The position numbers and the translations under genes were made by a program. The notes under the pieces are model-generated. The model was given only the letters and a program-made list of their open reading frames with translations, had not been told where the DNA came from and made no database searches. A DNA stretch of 64,000 nt. It comes from an uncultured Lachnospiraceae bacterium. GTDB taxonomy: Bacteria; Bacillota; Clostridia; Lachnospirales; Lachnospiraceae. Position 1 is the stretch's first letter. Every line of letters begins with the position of its first letter. The stretch covers positions 1-64,000 of the forward strand of contig CACXAT010000003.1 of the NCBI GenBank assembly GCA_902765725.1. The letters run 5' to 3'. Positions 26,039-33,697 of the stretch are shown one piece after another.

Positions 26039-26698
26039 ATGAAAAAGATCATAGTGGCAACCGGGAACGCGCATAAACTCAATGAGATCCGGGAGATCTG
26101 GGGAGATCCGCAGACGCAGATCCTCAGCATGAAGGATGCCGGCATCGATGTGGAGATCATCGAAGACGGAGAGACATTTGAGGAAAATGCGGTGATCAAG
26201 GCCCGCACAGTGGCGGCTGCGGGCGGCTGCATGGCGCTGGCGGACGACTCGGGACTTGTGGTGGACGCGATGGATCAGGAGCCCGGGATCCATTCGGCCC
26301 GCTTTATGGGAAGAGACACATCCTATGAGATCAAAAACCGGGCGATCATAGACAGGGTAAATGAATACTGCACGCTGAAGGAGAATGGGGAGAGCGCCTG
26401 TGCCGGACGGCCCGGGAGTCTTCCGGACGGAACACCGGGAGAGCTTCGCTCCGCCAGGTTTGTCTGCGCGGTGGCTGCCGCCTGGCCGGACGGAACCGTC
26501 AGGACGGTGACAGGGGTCATGGAAGGCCGGATCGGTTATGAGATCGCCGGAGAGAACGGGTTTGGCTACGATCCGATCTTCTTCCTTCCGGAATACGGGA
26601 AGACCTCTGCCGAGATCTCGCCGGAGGAGAAGAATGCCATCAGCCACAGGGGAAAGGCATTCCGGATGATGCGTGAAGTCCTGGAAAGCCATGCGTGA
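26039..26698 (+). CDS. rdgB: XTP/dITP diphosphatase (non-canonical purine NTPase)
   Basis: House-cleaning enzyme that hydrolyses ITP, dITP and XTP. The 219-residue protein has the Ham1 motifs: ATGNAHKLNEI at the N-terminus, FEENAVIKAR, ADDSGLVVDA, and GFGYDPIFFLPEYGKTSAE before SHRGKAF. An insertion of about 20 residues (AGRPGSLPDGTPGEL) precedes the third strand. It follows the protease gene after 19 bases and precedes yfcE, its usual clostridial neighbour. Confidence 0.95.
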   Translation: MKKIIVATGNAHKLNEIREIWGDPQTQILSMKDAGIDVEIIEDGETFEENAVIKARTVAAAGGCMALADDSGLVVDAMDQEPGIHSARFMGRDTSYEIKNRAIIDRVNEYCTLKENGESACAGRPGSLPDGTPGELRSARFVCAVAAAWPDGTVRTVTGVMEGRIGYEIAGENGFGYDPIFFLPEYGKTSAEISPEEKNAISHRGKAFRMMREVLESHA

Positions 26699-26803
26699 TG
26701 TTGCATTTCCACAGATATCGGTGTACACTCCAGTTGACTGAGGAAAAAGGGCTGAAGCTGTATACAGGAAGAGCATACAGAGATATTTTTAGAAGGAATA
26801 TGT

Positions 26804-27295
26804 ATGAAGGTATTAGTGGTCAGTGATACGCATGGGGTCGATGTCAATGTGGCAGTGGCGCTGGACCGGGAATGGCCTGTTGACGCGATCCTTCATCTGG
26901 GAGATTCCCAGGAAGATGAGGAAGAGTTTGCTGAGATCGTTGCGGGGGAGGATGTCCCGATCTACATGGTGAAGGGAAACTGCGACTATTTTGTGGACTA
27001 TCCGCCCTCACGCATCATCACGCTTGCCGGGCACAGGATCCTCATGGCCCACGGGCACGGCTACTATGTAAACTTCGGGACCAAGGACCTGGAGGCGGAC
27101 GCGCTGGCCAATGATTGTGACATAACGATCTACGGCCATACCCACAGGCCCCAGATCGATGAGAGCAACCCGGAGCTTCTGATCCTCAATCCGGGAAGTC
27201 TGTCCTATCCCAGGCAGGAAGGCCGCAGAAAGAGCTATATGGTCATGGAACTGGCGGAGGGCGAGAAGCCTGAGGTGGAACTGAAATTCATCTGA
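26804..27295 (+). CDS. YfcE/MJ0936-family metallophosphodiesterase
   Basis: Small calcineurin-like phosphoesterase of 163 residues. The metal ligands are visible in order: SDTHG, HLGDS, KGNCDY, AHGHGYYVN and YGHTHRP. Family members hydrolyse phosphodiesters in vitro; the physiological substrate is unknown. AGAAGGA precedes the start. It sits directly after rdgB, a common pairing. Confidence 0.9.
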   Translation: MKVLVVSDTHGVDVNVAVALDREWPVDAILHLGDSQEDEEEFAEIVAGEDVPIYMVKGNCDYFVDYPPSRIITLAGHRILMAHGHGYYVNFGTKDLEADALANDCDITIYGHTHRPQIDESNPELLILNPGSLSYPRQEGRRKSYMVMELAEGEKPEVELKFI

Positions 27296-27353
27296 CAGGG
27301 CCATCCTGAAAAGCGGGTCAGAAAAAGTTGGTTAAATTTCTCAGAATTGGGGA

Positions 27354-27382
27354 TTGACAAAGCCACGCTCACGTAATATAAT
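27354..27382 (+). promoter_or_regulatory. Strong promoter of the tRNA cluster
   Basis: Consensus TTGACA (27354-27359), a 17-base spacer and TATAAT (27377-27382), 30 bases before the first tRNA. Confidence 0.9.
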
Positions 27383-27411
27383 CCCGATTGTGTCTTGGGA
27401 AAACAAGATTC

Positions 27412-27486
27412 CGGGGTGTGGCTCAGTTTGGCTAGAGCACCTGCTTTGGGAGCAGGGGGTCGCAAGTTCGAATCTTGTCACCCCGA
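27412..27486 (+). tRNA. tRNA-Pro(TGG)
   Basis: Acceptor CGGGGTG pairs with CACCCCG; anticodon TGG in loop CTTTGGGAG; T arm contains TTCGAAT. CCA is not encoded. First gene of the cluster. Confidence 0.95.
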
Positions 27487-27507
27487 TTACAATTGCATAT
27501 TCATTAT

Positions 27508-27578
27508 GCGGGTGTAGTTCAATGGTAGAACACCAGCCTTCCAAGCTGGATACGTGGGTTCGATTCCCATCACCCGCT
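27508..27578 (+). tRNA. tRNA-Gly(TCC)
   Basis: Acceptor GCGGGTG pairs with CACCCGC; anticodon TCC in loop CTTCCAA; T arm contains TTCGATT. CCA is not encoded. Confidence 0.95.
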
Positions 27579-27589
27579 TTTTGTGACAT

Positions 27590-27663
<74 letters not shown>

Positions 27664-27672
27664 TCCATTATG

Positions 27673-27746
27673 GTGGGTATAGCGCAGTTGGTTAGCGCGC
27701 CAGATTGTGGCTCTGGAGGCCCAGGGTTCGAATCCCTGTACCCACC
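27673..27746 (+). tRNA. tRNA-His(GTG)
   Basis: Acceptor GTGGGTA pairs with TACCCAC, and the base before it (27672) is G, giving the His-specific G-1 opposite discriminator C. Anticodon GTG in loop TTGTGGC. CCA is not encoded. Confidence 0.95.
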
Positions 27747-27754
27747 CTTTCCCT

Positions 27755-27826
27755 TGGGCTATCGCCAAGCGGTAAGGCACAGGACTTTGACTCCTGCACA
27801 CACCGGTTCGAATCCGGTTAGCCCAG
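27755..27826 (+). tRNA. tRNA-Gln(TTG)
   Basis: Acceptor TGGGCTA pairs with TAGCCCA; anticodon TTG in loop CTTTGAC; T arm ACCGG/CCGGT encloses TTCGAAT. CCA is not encoded. Confidence 0.95.
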
Positions 27827-27862
27827 CTTGGCCGTTAGGCCCGAATTTTATATTATGGATGG

Positions 27863-27935
27863 GGGACATTAGCTCAGGCGGTAGAGCACCTGACTTTTAA
27901 TCAGGTTGTCCGGGGTTCGAGTCCCCGATGTCTCA
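27863..27935 (+). tRNA. tRNA-Lys(TTT)
   Basis: Acceptor GGGACAT pairs with ATGTCTC with one G-T pair; anticodon TTT in loop CTTTTAA; T arm CGGGG/CCCCG. CCA is not encoded. Last gene before the terminator. Confidence 0.95.
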
Positions 27936-27946
27936 CGTGAAGATGT

Positions 27947-27975
27947 CTGCAGCATGAGTGCTGCAGGCTTTTTTT
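27947..27975 (+). terminator. Terminator of the six-tRNA operon
   Basis: CTGCAGCA (27947-27954) pairs with TGCTGCAG (27959-27966), followed by a run of T. Confidence 0.9.
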
Positions 27976-28021
27976 ATCTGTGAAGGCCGGCAGTTTTCCG
28001 GCCGCGATACTTCTGTGGAAG

Positions 28022-28050
28022 TTGCGAAGAAGCGCAACTTGTGCTACATT
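28022..28050 (+). promoter_or_regulatory. Candidate promoter of tRNA-Leu
   Basis: TTGCGA (28022-28027), a 17-base spacer and TACATT (28045-28050), 12 bases before the tRNA. An inverted repeat AAGTTGCG/CGCAACTT overlaps the -35 region. The boxes are weaker than those of the main cluster. Confidence 0.45.
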
Positions 28051-28061
28051 GCTTCATGTCG

Positions 28062-28141
<80 letters not shown>

Positions 28142-28146
28142 CTGCG

Positions 28147-28178
28147 GGGGATGCTGCGTAGAGTGCAGCATCCCCTTT
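28147..28178 (+). terminator. Terminator after tRNA-Leu
   Basis: An 11-bp stem, GGGGATGCTGC (28147-28157) with GCAGCATCCCC (28165-28175), followed by TTTCT. Confidence 0.8.
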
Positions 28179-28216
28179 CTGCGCTCTAAAATCTGATTGC
28201 AATTCAACATCAGTGA

Positions 28217-28969
28217 ATGCAAAATAAGATCATGATGAATACATTCCATGAAGTAAAAGAAGTAAAAGTATATACAGCGTCCTCTGCCTGCATGGGGGAG
28301 GAGAAGGTCTTTGAGGCATGGCTGGAGCGTGTGCCTGAGGCTCGCCGGCAGAAGGCGGTTAAGCCGAAGAATCCGAAGGTAAGAGCGGAGAGTCTTGCCG
28401 CAGGCGCGCTGCTGACGCTCTCGCTGGCAGACTATGTGTCAGCGAAGGGTCCGGGCGGCAAGGATCCGGCTCTCGTGCTTCCGGAAGACATGCGCTCTTT
28501 GCGGATTCTGGAAAATGAACACGGCCGGCCCTATCTTCCGGACTGTCCGGGGATTCATTTCAGCCTGTCCCATTCCGGGGACCGGGTGATGTGCGCCGTG
28601 GCGCAGTGTGAAGTCGGCTGCGATGTGGAGGAAGCCGGGGAGGAAGAGGCCGATCTGAGGAGGATCGGGTACGTTGCCCGCTGTCTGACCGAATCTGAGC
28701 GGGAGCTTGCCCTGGCGGACCCGTCCCTCTTCTACCGGATCTGGACGCTGAAGGAGAGCTTTGTGAAGATGACAGGGCAGGGGCTTGTGATCCCTCTGTC
28801 ATCCTTTGAGGTCAGGCTGGATCCCACATCGATCTGCCAGGAAGTCACATCGATGCCGGTCGAACTGAAAGAGTACGGGAGGATTGGCGGGTATCAGTAT
28901 GCCTGTGTATCACAGGCGGGGAGGATCGCGGATGAGATGATCCGCGTGGATCTGAGCAAGGTGCCGTGA
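28217..28969 (+). CDS. 4'-phosphopantetheinyl transferase (Sfp type)
   Basis: Transfers phosphopantetheine from CoA to carrier proteins. The 250-residue protein shows the family signatures IHFSLSHSGDRVMCA, then VGCDVEEA with metal-binding Asp and Glu, and FYRIWTLKESFVKMTGQGL near residue 175. The length fits the two-lobed Sfp class more than AcpS. No carrier protein or synthetase is in the window, so the target is unknown. Start choice among 28217, 28232 and 28235 is uncertain because no good ribosome site is visible. Confidence 0.88.
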   Translation: MQNKIMMNTFHEVKEVKVYTASSACMGEEKVFEAWLERVPEARRQKAVKPKNPKVRAESLAAGALLTLSLADYVSAKGPGGKDPALVLPEDMRSLRILENEHGRPYLPDCPGIHFSLSHSGDRVMCAVAQCEVGCDVEEAGEEEADLRRIGYVARCLTESERELALADPSLFYRIWTLKESFVKMTGQGLVIPLSSFEVRLDPTSICQEVTSMPVELKEYGRIGGYQYACVSQAGRIADEMIRVDLSKVP

Positions 28970-29015
28970 CGGCGCGGCAGGAAAAGCGGCAGCACACTAC
29001 AGGAGGAGAAGGAGT

Positions 29016-30206
29016 ATGAAAGTCACTTTGAAGGATCTTACCAAGAGGTTCCCGGGGCGGTCCCGGAAGGATCCTGCGGTTACGGCAGTCAATGATTTTG
29101 ATTTTGAGATCCCGAGCGGACAGCTGGTGGGACTGCTGGGCCCCTCGGGCTGCGGGAAGAGCACGACCCTGCTCATGATCTGCGGACTGGAGAAGCCGAC
29201 CCAGGGACGGATCTTTTTCGATGACGAGGATGTGACGGATATCCCGCCCGAAGAGCGGGGCGTGGGCCTGGTGTTTCAGAACTATGCCCTGTATCCCCAC
29301 ATGACGGTGGAGCAGAATATCATGTTCCCCCTGGGCAACCTGAAGGGGGAGCAGAAGCTCTCCAAAGAGGAGATGAAGAGGCGCGCCCTGGAGGCGGCAA
29401 AGCTTGTGCAGATCGACCAGCTGATGGGACGCCGGCCGAAGGAGCTGTCGGGCGGCCAGCAGCAGCGTGTCGCCATCGCCCGCGCCCTGGTTAAGATGCC
29501 CCGGGTGCTGCTGATGGATGAGCCGCTGTCTAACCTGGACGCGAGACTCCGCCTGCAGACCAGGGTCGAGATCCGCCGCATCCAGCGGGAGACCGGGATC
29601 ACCACCATCTTCGTCACCCACGACCAGGAGGAGGCCATGTCCATCTCGGATACCATCGTGGTCATGAAGGACGGGGTCGTGCAGCAGATCGGCCGTCCCC
29701 AGGATGTCTATGACGATCCGAACAATCTCTTTGTGGCGAAATTCCTGGGCACGCCTCCAATCAATGTGTTCAGCGGGAGCCTCAGGGGCGGAAGGCTCTG
29801 TATCGGAGAGGAGGAAGTCTTCAGCATTGATGAGCTGGGGGCTGACTTTGTGGCTGCTTCAGCATCCGATTCTGCAGATTCCGGTTCGGACGGGGTCCGG
29901 AGGGAGCCCGGGAAGCTGGCGAAGGACGCAGGCGATACTGACGTCTGGATCGGCATCCGGCCGGAGGGCTTCTATGTGGATGAAAAGGGACCGCTGACCT
30001 GCACATTGAAGGGTGTGGAAGTCATGGGCCGGGATGTGACGGTCCTGTCCTCGCATCCTGCATTTGACGGGGAGACGATCCGGACCATCGTGGATTCGGA
30101 GAATCGTCCTGACACTGGCAGAAAGGAAGTTCATTTCCGCGTACGCCCCGGCAAGATCTTCGTTTTCTCGAAGGAGACCGGGGAGCGGCTGTACGGAAGC
30201 AGATAA
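29016..30206 (+). CDS. ABC transporter ATP-binding protein, MsmK/UgpC type
   Basis: Energises import of a carbohydrate or glycerol phosphate. The 396-residue protein has Walker A GPSGCGKST near 44, Q-loop FQNYALYPHMT, the ABC signature LSGGQQQRVAIARAL, Walker B VLLMDEP and the switch His in VTHDQEEAM. A C-terminal regulatory (MOP/OB-like) domain follows from about 250. It carries a linker rich in Ala/Ser/Asp (about 275-300) that is longer than usual. GGAGGAGAAGGAG precedes the start. It is the first gene of a four-gene importer operon. Confidence 0.92.
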   Translation: MKVTLKDLTKRFPGRSRKDPAVTAVNDFDFEIPSGQLVGLLGPSGCGKSTTLLMICGLEKPTQGRIFFDDEDVTDIPPEERGVGLVFQNYALYPHMTVEQNIMFPLGNLKGEQKLSKEEMKRRALEAAKLVQIDQLMGRRPKELSGGQQQRVAIARALVKMPRVLLMDEPLSNLDARLRLQTRVEIRRIQRETGITTIFVTHDQEEAMSISDTIVVMKDGVVQQIGRPQDVYDDPNNLFVAKFLGTPPINVFSGSLRGGRLCIGEEEVFSIDELGADFVAASASDSADSGSDGVRREPGKLAKDAGDTDVWIGIRPEGFYVDEKGPLTCTLKGVEVMGRDVTVLSSHPAFDGETIRTIVDSENRPDTGRKEVHFRVRPGKIFVFSKETGERLYGSR

Positions 30207-30218
30207 AGGAGACACGGT

Positions 30219-31109
30219 ATGGAGACGAACAATAAAAAGGCGTGGCTGTACCTGCTCCCGGCCGGGATCTTCCTGGCAGTGTTCATGGTATATCCGCTGA
30301 TCGATGTATTTATCTATTCCCTGGAGGAGAGCTACAACTTTGCCTCCCAGACATCCCGCGGGACCGGACTGTTCAACTTCAGCTATATCCTGCACGATCC
30401 CTATTTCCTGCAGGCGGTCCGCAACACTGCGCTGTGCGTTGCCATCACGGTGCCCATCTCGACCGGGCTGTCTCTGCTGATCGCGTTCGGGCTCAGCTCG
30501 ATCAAGGCACTCAAGAACCTGTTCCAGACCATTTATTTCCTGCCCTATGTCACCAATACGCTGGCAGTCGGCCTGGTCTTCATGATCCTGTTCAAGAAGA
30601 CGGCCTACACGGACGGCATGGTCAACCTTCTGATTCATTTCTTCCACGGACCGACCGTTGACTTTATAGACGGTCCCTACTGGGCGAAAATGTTCGTGCT
30701 GTGCTTCTATGTGATCTGGATTGTGATGCCCTTCAAGATCCTGATCCTGACCAGCGCCCTGGCATCGGTCGACGTGAGCTATTACAACGCGGCGAAGGTG
30801 GACGGGACGAAGGGATGGAGGATCTTCCTGAGGATCACCCTTCCCATGATCTCACCGACCGTTTTCTATCTGATCATCACCGGCTTCATAGGAGCCTTCA
30901 AGGAATACTCGGATGCGGTCGCTCTGTTCGGAACGGATCTGAATGCCGCGAAAATGAATACCATCGTGGGCTATATCTACGACATGCTCTACGGCGATGC
31001 CGGAGGCTATCCCTCCTACGCGGCCGCGGCGGCGATCCTGCTGTTTGCGATCATCCTGACGATCACGGTCATCAACCTGCTGGTCAGCAGGAAGCATGTG
31101 TATTATTAA
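30219..31109 (+). CDS. ABC sugar-type permease, first subunit (MalF/UgpA-like)
   Basis: The 296-residue membrane protein has six predicted helices and the EAA loop near residues 188-207 (YYNAAKVDGTKGWRIFLRIT), where the ATPase docks. Its N-terminus lies directly before the first helix, as in UgpA-type permeases. It starts 12 bases after the ATPase gene. Confidence 0.9.
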   Translation: METNNKKAWLYLLPAGIFLAVFMVYPLIDVFIYSLEESYNFASQTSRGTGLFNFSYILHDPYFLQAVRNTALCVAITVPISTGLSLLIAFGLSSIKALKNLFQTIYFLPYVTNTLAVGLVFMILFKKTAYTDGMVNLLIHFFHGPTVDFIDGPYWAKMFVLCFYVIWIVMPFKILILTSALASVDVSYYNAAKVDGTKGWRIFLRITLPMISPTVFYLIITGFIGAFKEYSDAVALFGTDLNAAKMNTIVGYIYDMLYGDAGGYPSYAAAAAILLFAIILTITVINLLVSRKHVYY

Positions 31110-31121
31110 GGAGGGACGGAT

Positions 31122-31961
31122 ATGGGAAAGAGAAAGATTAAGTTCAAAACCGTTCTGACATATGTCCTTCTGGTGCTCTGGGGACTGATCGTCCTGTTCC
31201 CGTTCTACTGGATGGTCCTGACCTCCCTCAAGAGCTACAGCTCCTACAACTCGGAATACATTCCGAAGTTCTATACACTGTCGCCGACACTGCAGAATTA
31301 TGCCGACGTGTTTACGGAGGTCCCCCTGGGGAGATATCTGCTGAACACGCTTCTCTTCACGGTGGTTACGACAGCGATCATGGTGGTCGTGGCAGTGCTT
31401 GCGGCATTTGCCTTTGCCAGGCTGAAGTTCAGGGGAAGAAACCTGGTCTTCGCGCTGTTCCTGTCTCTGATGATGCTGCCCAATGAGCTGGTCATCATCA
31501 CCAACTTTGTCACCATCACCAACGCGAAGCTCAGCAACTCATTTCCGGGTCTGATCCTCCCGTCGGTCATGTCCGTCTTCTATGTGTATCTGCTCAAGGA
31601 AAACTTCGAGATGGTCCCCGACAATCTGTATCTGGCGGCGAAGGTGGACGGCACCAGCGATCTGAAATATCTTCTGCGCGTTCTGGTGCCCATCAGCAGG
31701 CCGACGATCATCACGATCATCATCCTGAAGGTCATCGAATGCTGGAATTCCTACGTGTGGCCCAGGCTGATCACAGATGATCCCCGCTACTACCTGGTCT
31801 CCAACGGGATCCAGGAGATCCGGGAAAATGGATTCGGCCGTGAGAACATACCTGCCATGATGGCTGCGGTCGTGGTCATATCGGTCCCGCTGATCGTCCT
31901 GTTTCTGATCTTCAGAAATAAGATCATGGCCGGTGTGCTGAGAGGAGGGACGAAGGGATGA
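31122..31961 (+). CDS. ABC sugar-type permease, second subunit (MalG/UgpE-like)
   Basis: The 279-residue membrane protein has six helices and the EAA loop LYLAAKVDGTSDLKYLLRV near residue 168. GGAGGGACG precedes the start, 12 bases after the first permease. It overlaps the binding-protein gene by 4 bases (ATGA). Confidence 0.9.
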   Translation: MGKRKIKFKTVLTYVLLVLWGLIVLFPFYWMVLTSLKSYSSYNSEYIPKFYTLSPTLQNYADVFTEVPLGRYLLNTLLFTVVTTAIMVVVAVLAAFAFARLKFRGRNLVFALFLSLMMLPNELVIITNFVTITNAKLSNSFPGLILPSVMSVFYVYLLKENFEMVPDNLYLAAKVDGTSDLKYLLRVLVPISRPTIITIIILKVIECWNSYVWPRLITDDPRYYLVSNGIQEIRENGFGRENIPAMMAAVVVISVPLIVLFLIFRNKIMAGVLRGGTKG

Positions 31962-33562
31962 GAAAGATCGGAAAAACCCTGCTCCTGGCAGTGTTCGCCC
32001 TGCTGTGCGCCGGCTGTCTTGGCGGCTGCCACGGGAGAGTCTCCACCACTTCATTTGCAGTGCCCGCTTCCTTTGACGAGGAGGACTCTTATGAGATCAC
32101 CTTCTGGGCCAAGAATGACACCAATAAGACGCAGGTCAGGATCTACAACAAAGCGGTGGAGGGATTCCAGAAGCTGTATCCGAACATCAAGGTGAACCTG
32201 CGCCTGTATACCAACTACGGGGACATCTACAATGATGTCATCACCAATATCTCAACCGGAACCACGCCCAATGTATGCATCACCTATCCGGATCACATCG
32301 CAACCTACAAGACCGGAAAGCACACGGTGGTCCCGCTGGACGACCTGGCGGCCGATCCGAAGTACGGTCTGGGCGGTACGGAGCTTAAGTTTGACGGGCC
32401 GTCGCAGGAGGAGATCATACCGAAGTTCCTGGAGGAAGGCCGCATCGACGGCTTCCTGTACGCGCTTCCCTTCATGCGCTCCACGGAGGCGTGCTATATC
32501 AATAAGACCTATGTGGAGAAGCTGGGATACGAGGTCCCCGACGTGCTGACATGGGATTACATATGGGAGGTATCCGAGGCGGCCATGGAGAAGGACAAGG
32601 ACGGGAACTTCAGGGTAAACGGACAGAATGTCATGATCCCCTTCCTGTACAAGTCCACCGACAACATGATGATCCAGATGCTGCAGCAGCTGGGGGCCGG
32701 CTATTCGACGCCCCAGGGCGAGGTGCTCCTGTTCAATGACACGACGAAGGAGCTGCTGCAGGAGATCGCGTCTCACGCGAAGAGCCGTTCATTTTCGACC
32801 TTCAAGATCTCCAGCTATCCTGCCAACTTCCTGAATGCGGGACAGTGCATCTTCGCGATCGATTCCACCGCCGGCGCGACCTGGATGGGTTCCGATGCCC
32901 CGCTGGTGGATATCAGCCCGGACAAGGTGGTTGACTTCGAGACGGTGGTGCGTCCGGTCCCGCAGGCAGATCCGGATCACCTGCAGATGATCTCCCAGGG
33001 ACCCTCGGTCTGCATCTTCAATAAGCCGGATCCTCAGGAGGTCCTGGCAAGCTGGCTGTTTGCCCAGTATCTGCTCACTAATGAGGTGCAGATCTCCTAC
33101 TCCGGAACGGAAGGTTATCTTCCGGTCACGTCGAAGGCACAGCAGTCGGAGGAATATCTGGATTACCTGGCAGCCGCGGGAGAGGATACGAAGGATCACT
33201 ATCAGATCAAGATCGATGCCTCCAGGCTGATCATGGACCACACGGAGGACACCTTTGTCACGCCGGTATTCAACGGCTCTGCCTCCCTGCGTGACGCGGC
33301 CGGCCACCTGATCGAGGATGTCTCCAAGGGGGCGCGGCGCAAAAAGGAGATCGATGACAGCTATATTCAGAAGCTGTTTGAGAGCACCGAGAAGCTGTAC
33401 CACCTTGACCAGATCCAGGTGGAAGGGAAAGAGGAGGACTTAAGAGATCTGGGACCCTTCCCGGCGACCGCGGTCGGACTGCTGACATTGCTGGGGATCG
33501 CCTGGGCGCTGATCCTGCTGTACGTGATCGCGGACTGGCTGCGCTCCGGAAAGAAGTCATAA
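31958..33562 (+). CDS. ABC solute-binding lipoprotein with extra C-terminal membrane helix
   Basis: Extracellular solute-binding protein of the UgpB/MalE-like cluster, 534 residues. A lipoprotein signal ends at a lipobox Cys near residue 20 (LLCAGC); a second Gly-Cys at 24 follows. The binding fold is recognisable from EITFWAKND and FQKLYPNIKVNLRL. After it comes a charged helix, then an unexpected hydrophobic helix (about 500-525) ending in DWLRSGKKS. The mature protein would therefore be held at both ends. The ligand cannot be named. Last gene of the operon. Confidence 0.85.
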   Translation: MRKIGKTLLLAVFALLCAGCLGGCHGRVSTTSFAVPASFDEEDSYEITFWAKNDTNKTQVRIYNKAVEGFQKLYPNIKVNLRLYTNYGDIYNDVITNISTGTTPNVCITYPDHIATYKTGKHTVVPLDDLAADPKYGLGGTELKFDGPSQEEIIPKFLEEGRIDGFLYALPFMRSTEACYINKTYVEKLGYEVPDVLTWDYIWEVSEAAMEKDKDGNFRVNGQNVMIPFLYKSTDNMMIQMLQQLGAGYSTPQGEVLLFNDTTKELLQEIASHAKSRSFSTFKISSYPANFLNAGQCIFAIDSTAGATWMGSDAPLVDISPDKVVDFETVVRPVPQADPDHLQMISQGPSVCIFNKPDPQEVLASWLFAQYLLTNEVQISYSGTEGYLPVTSKAQQSEEYLDYLAAAGEDTKDHYQIKIDASRLIMDHTEDTFVTPVFNGSASLRDAAGHLIEDVSKGARRKKEIDDSYIQKLFESTEKLYHLDQIQVEGKEEDLRDLGPFPATAVGLLTLLGIAWALILLYVIADWLRSGKKS

Positions 33563-33611
33563 GATCTGCCTTCCGATTGTCTGTCAATAGGCCTATATTT
33601 GGAAAAGGGTC

Positions 33612-33641
33612 TTGAGTTATCACTTCAGAAGTTGGTATAAT
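33612..33641 (+). promoter_or_regulatory. Promoter of the repeat-rich lipoprotein gene
   Basis: TTGAGT (33612-33617), an 18-base spacer and TATAAT (33636-33641). Confidence 0.75.
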
Positions 33642-33697
33642 AAAATAACTTTTGGCAAAACACAATGGGTGTGTGCAAACTAACAGGAGGAGAGACT

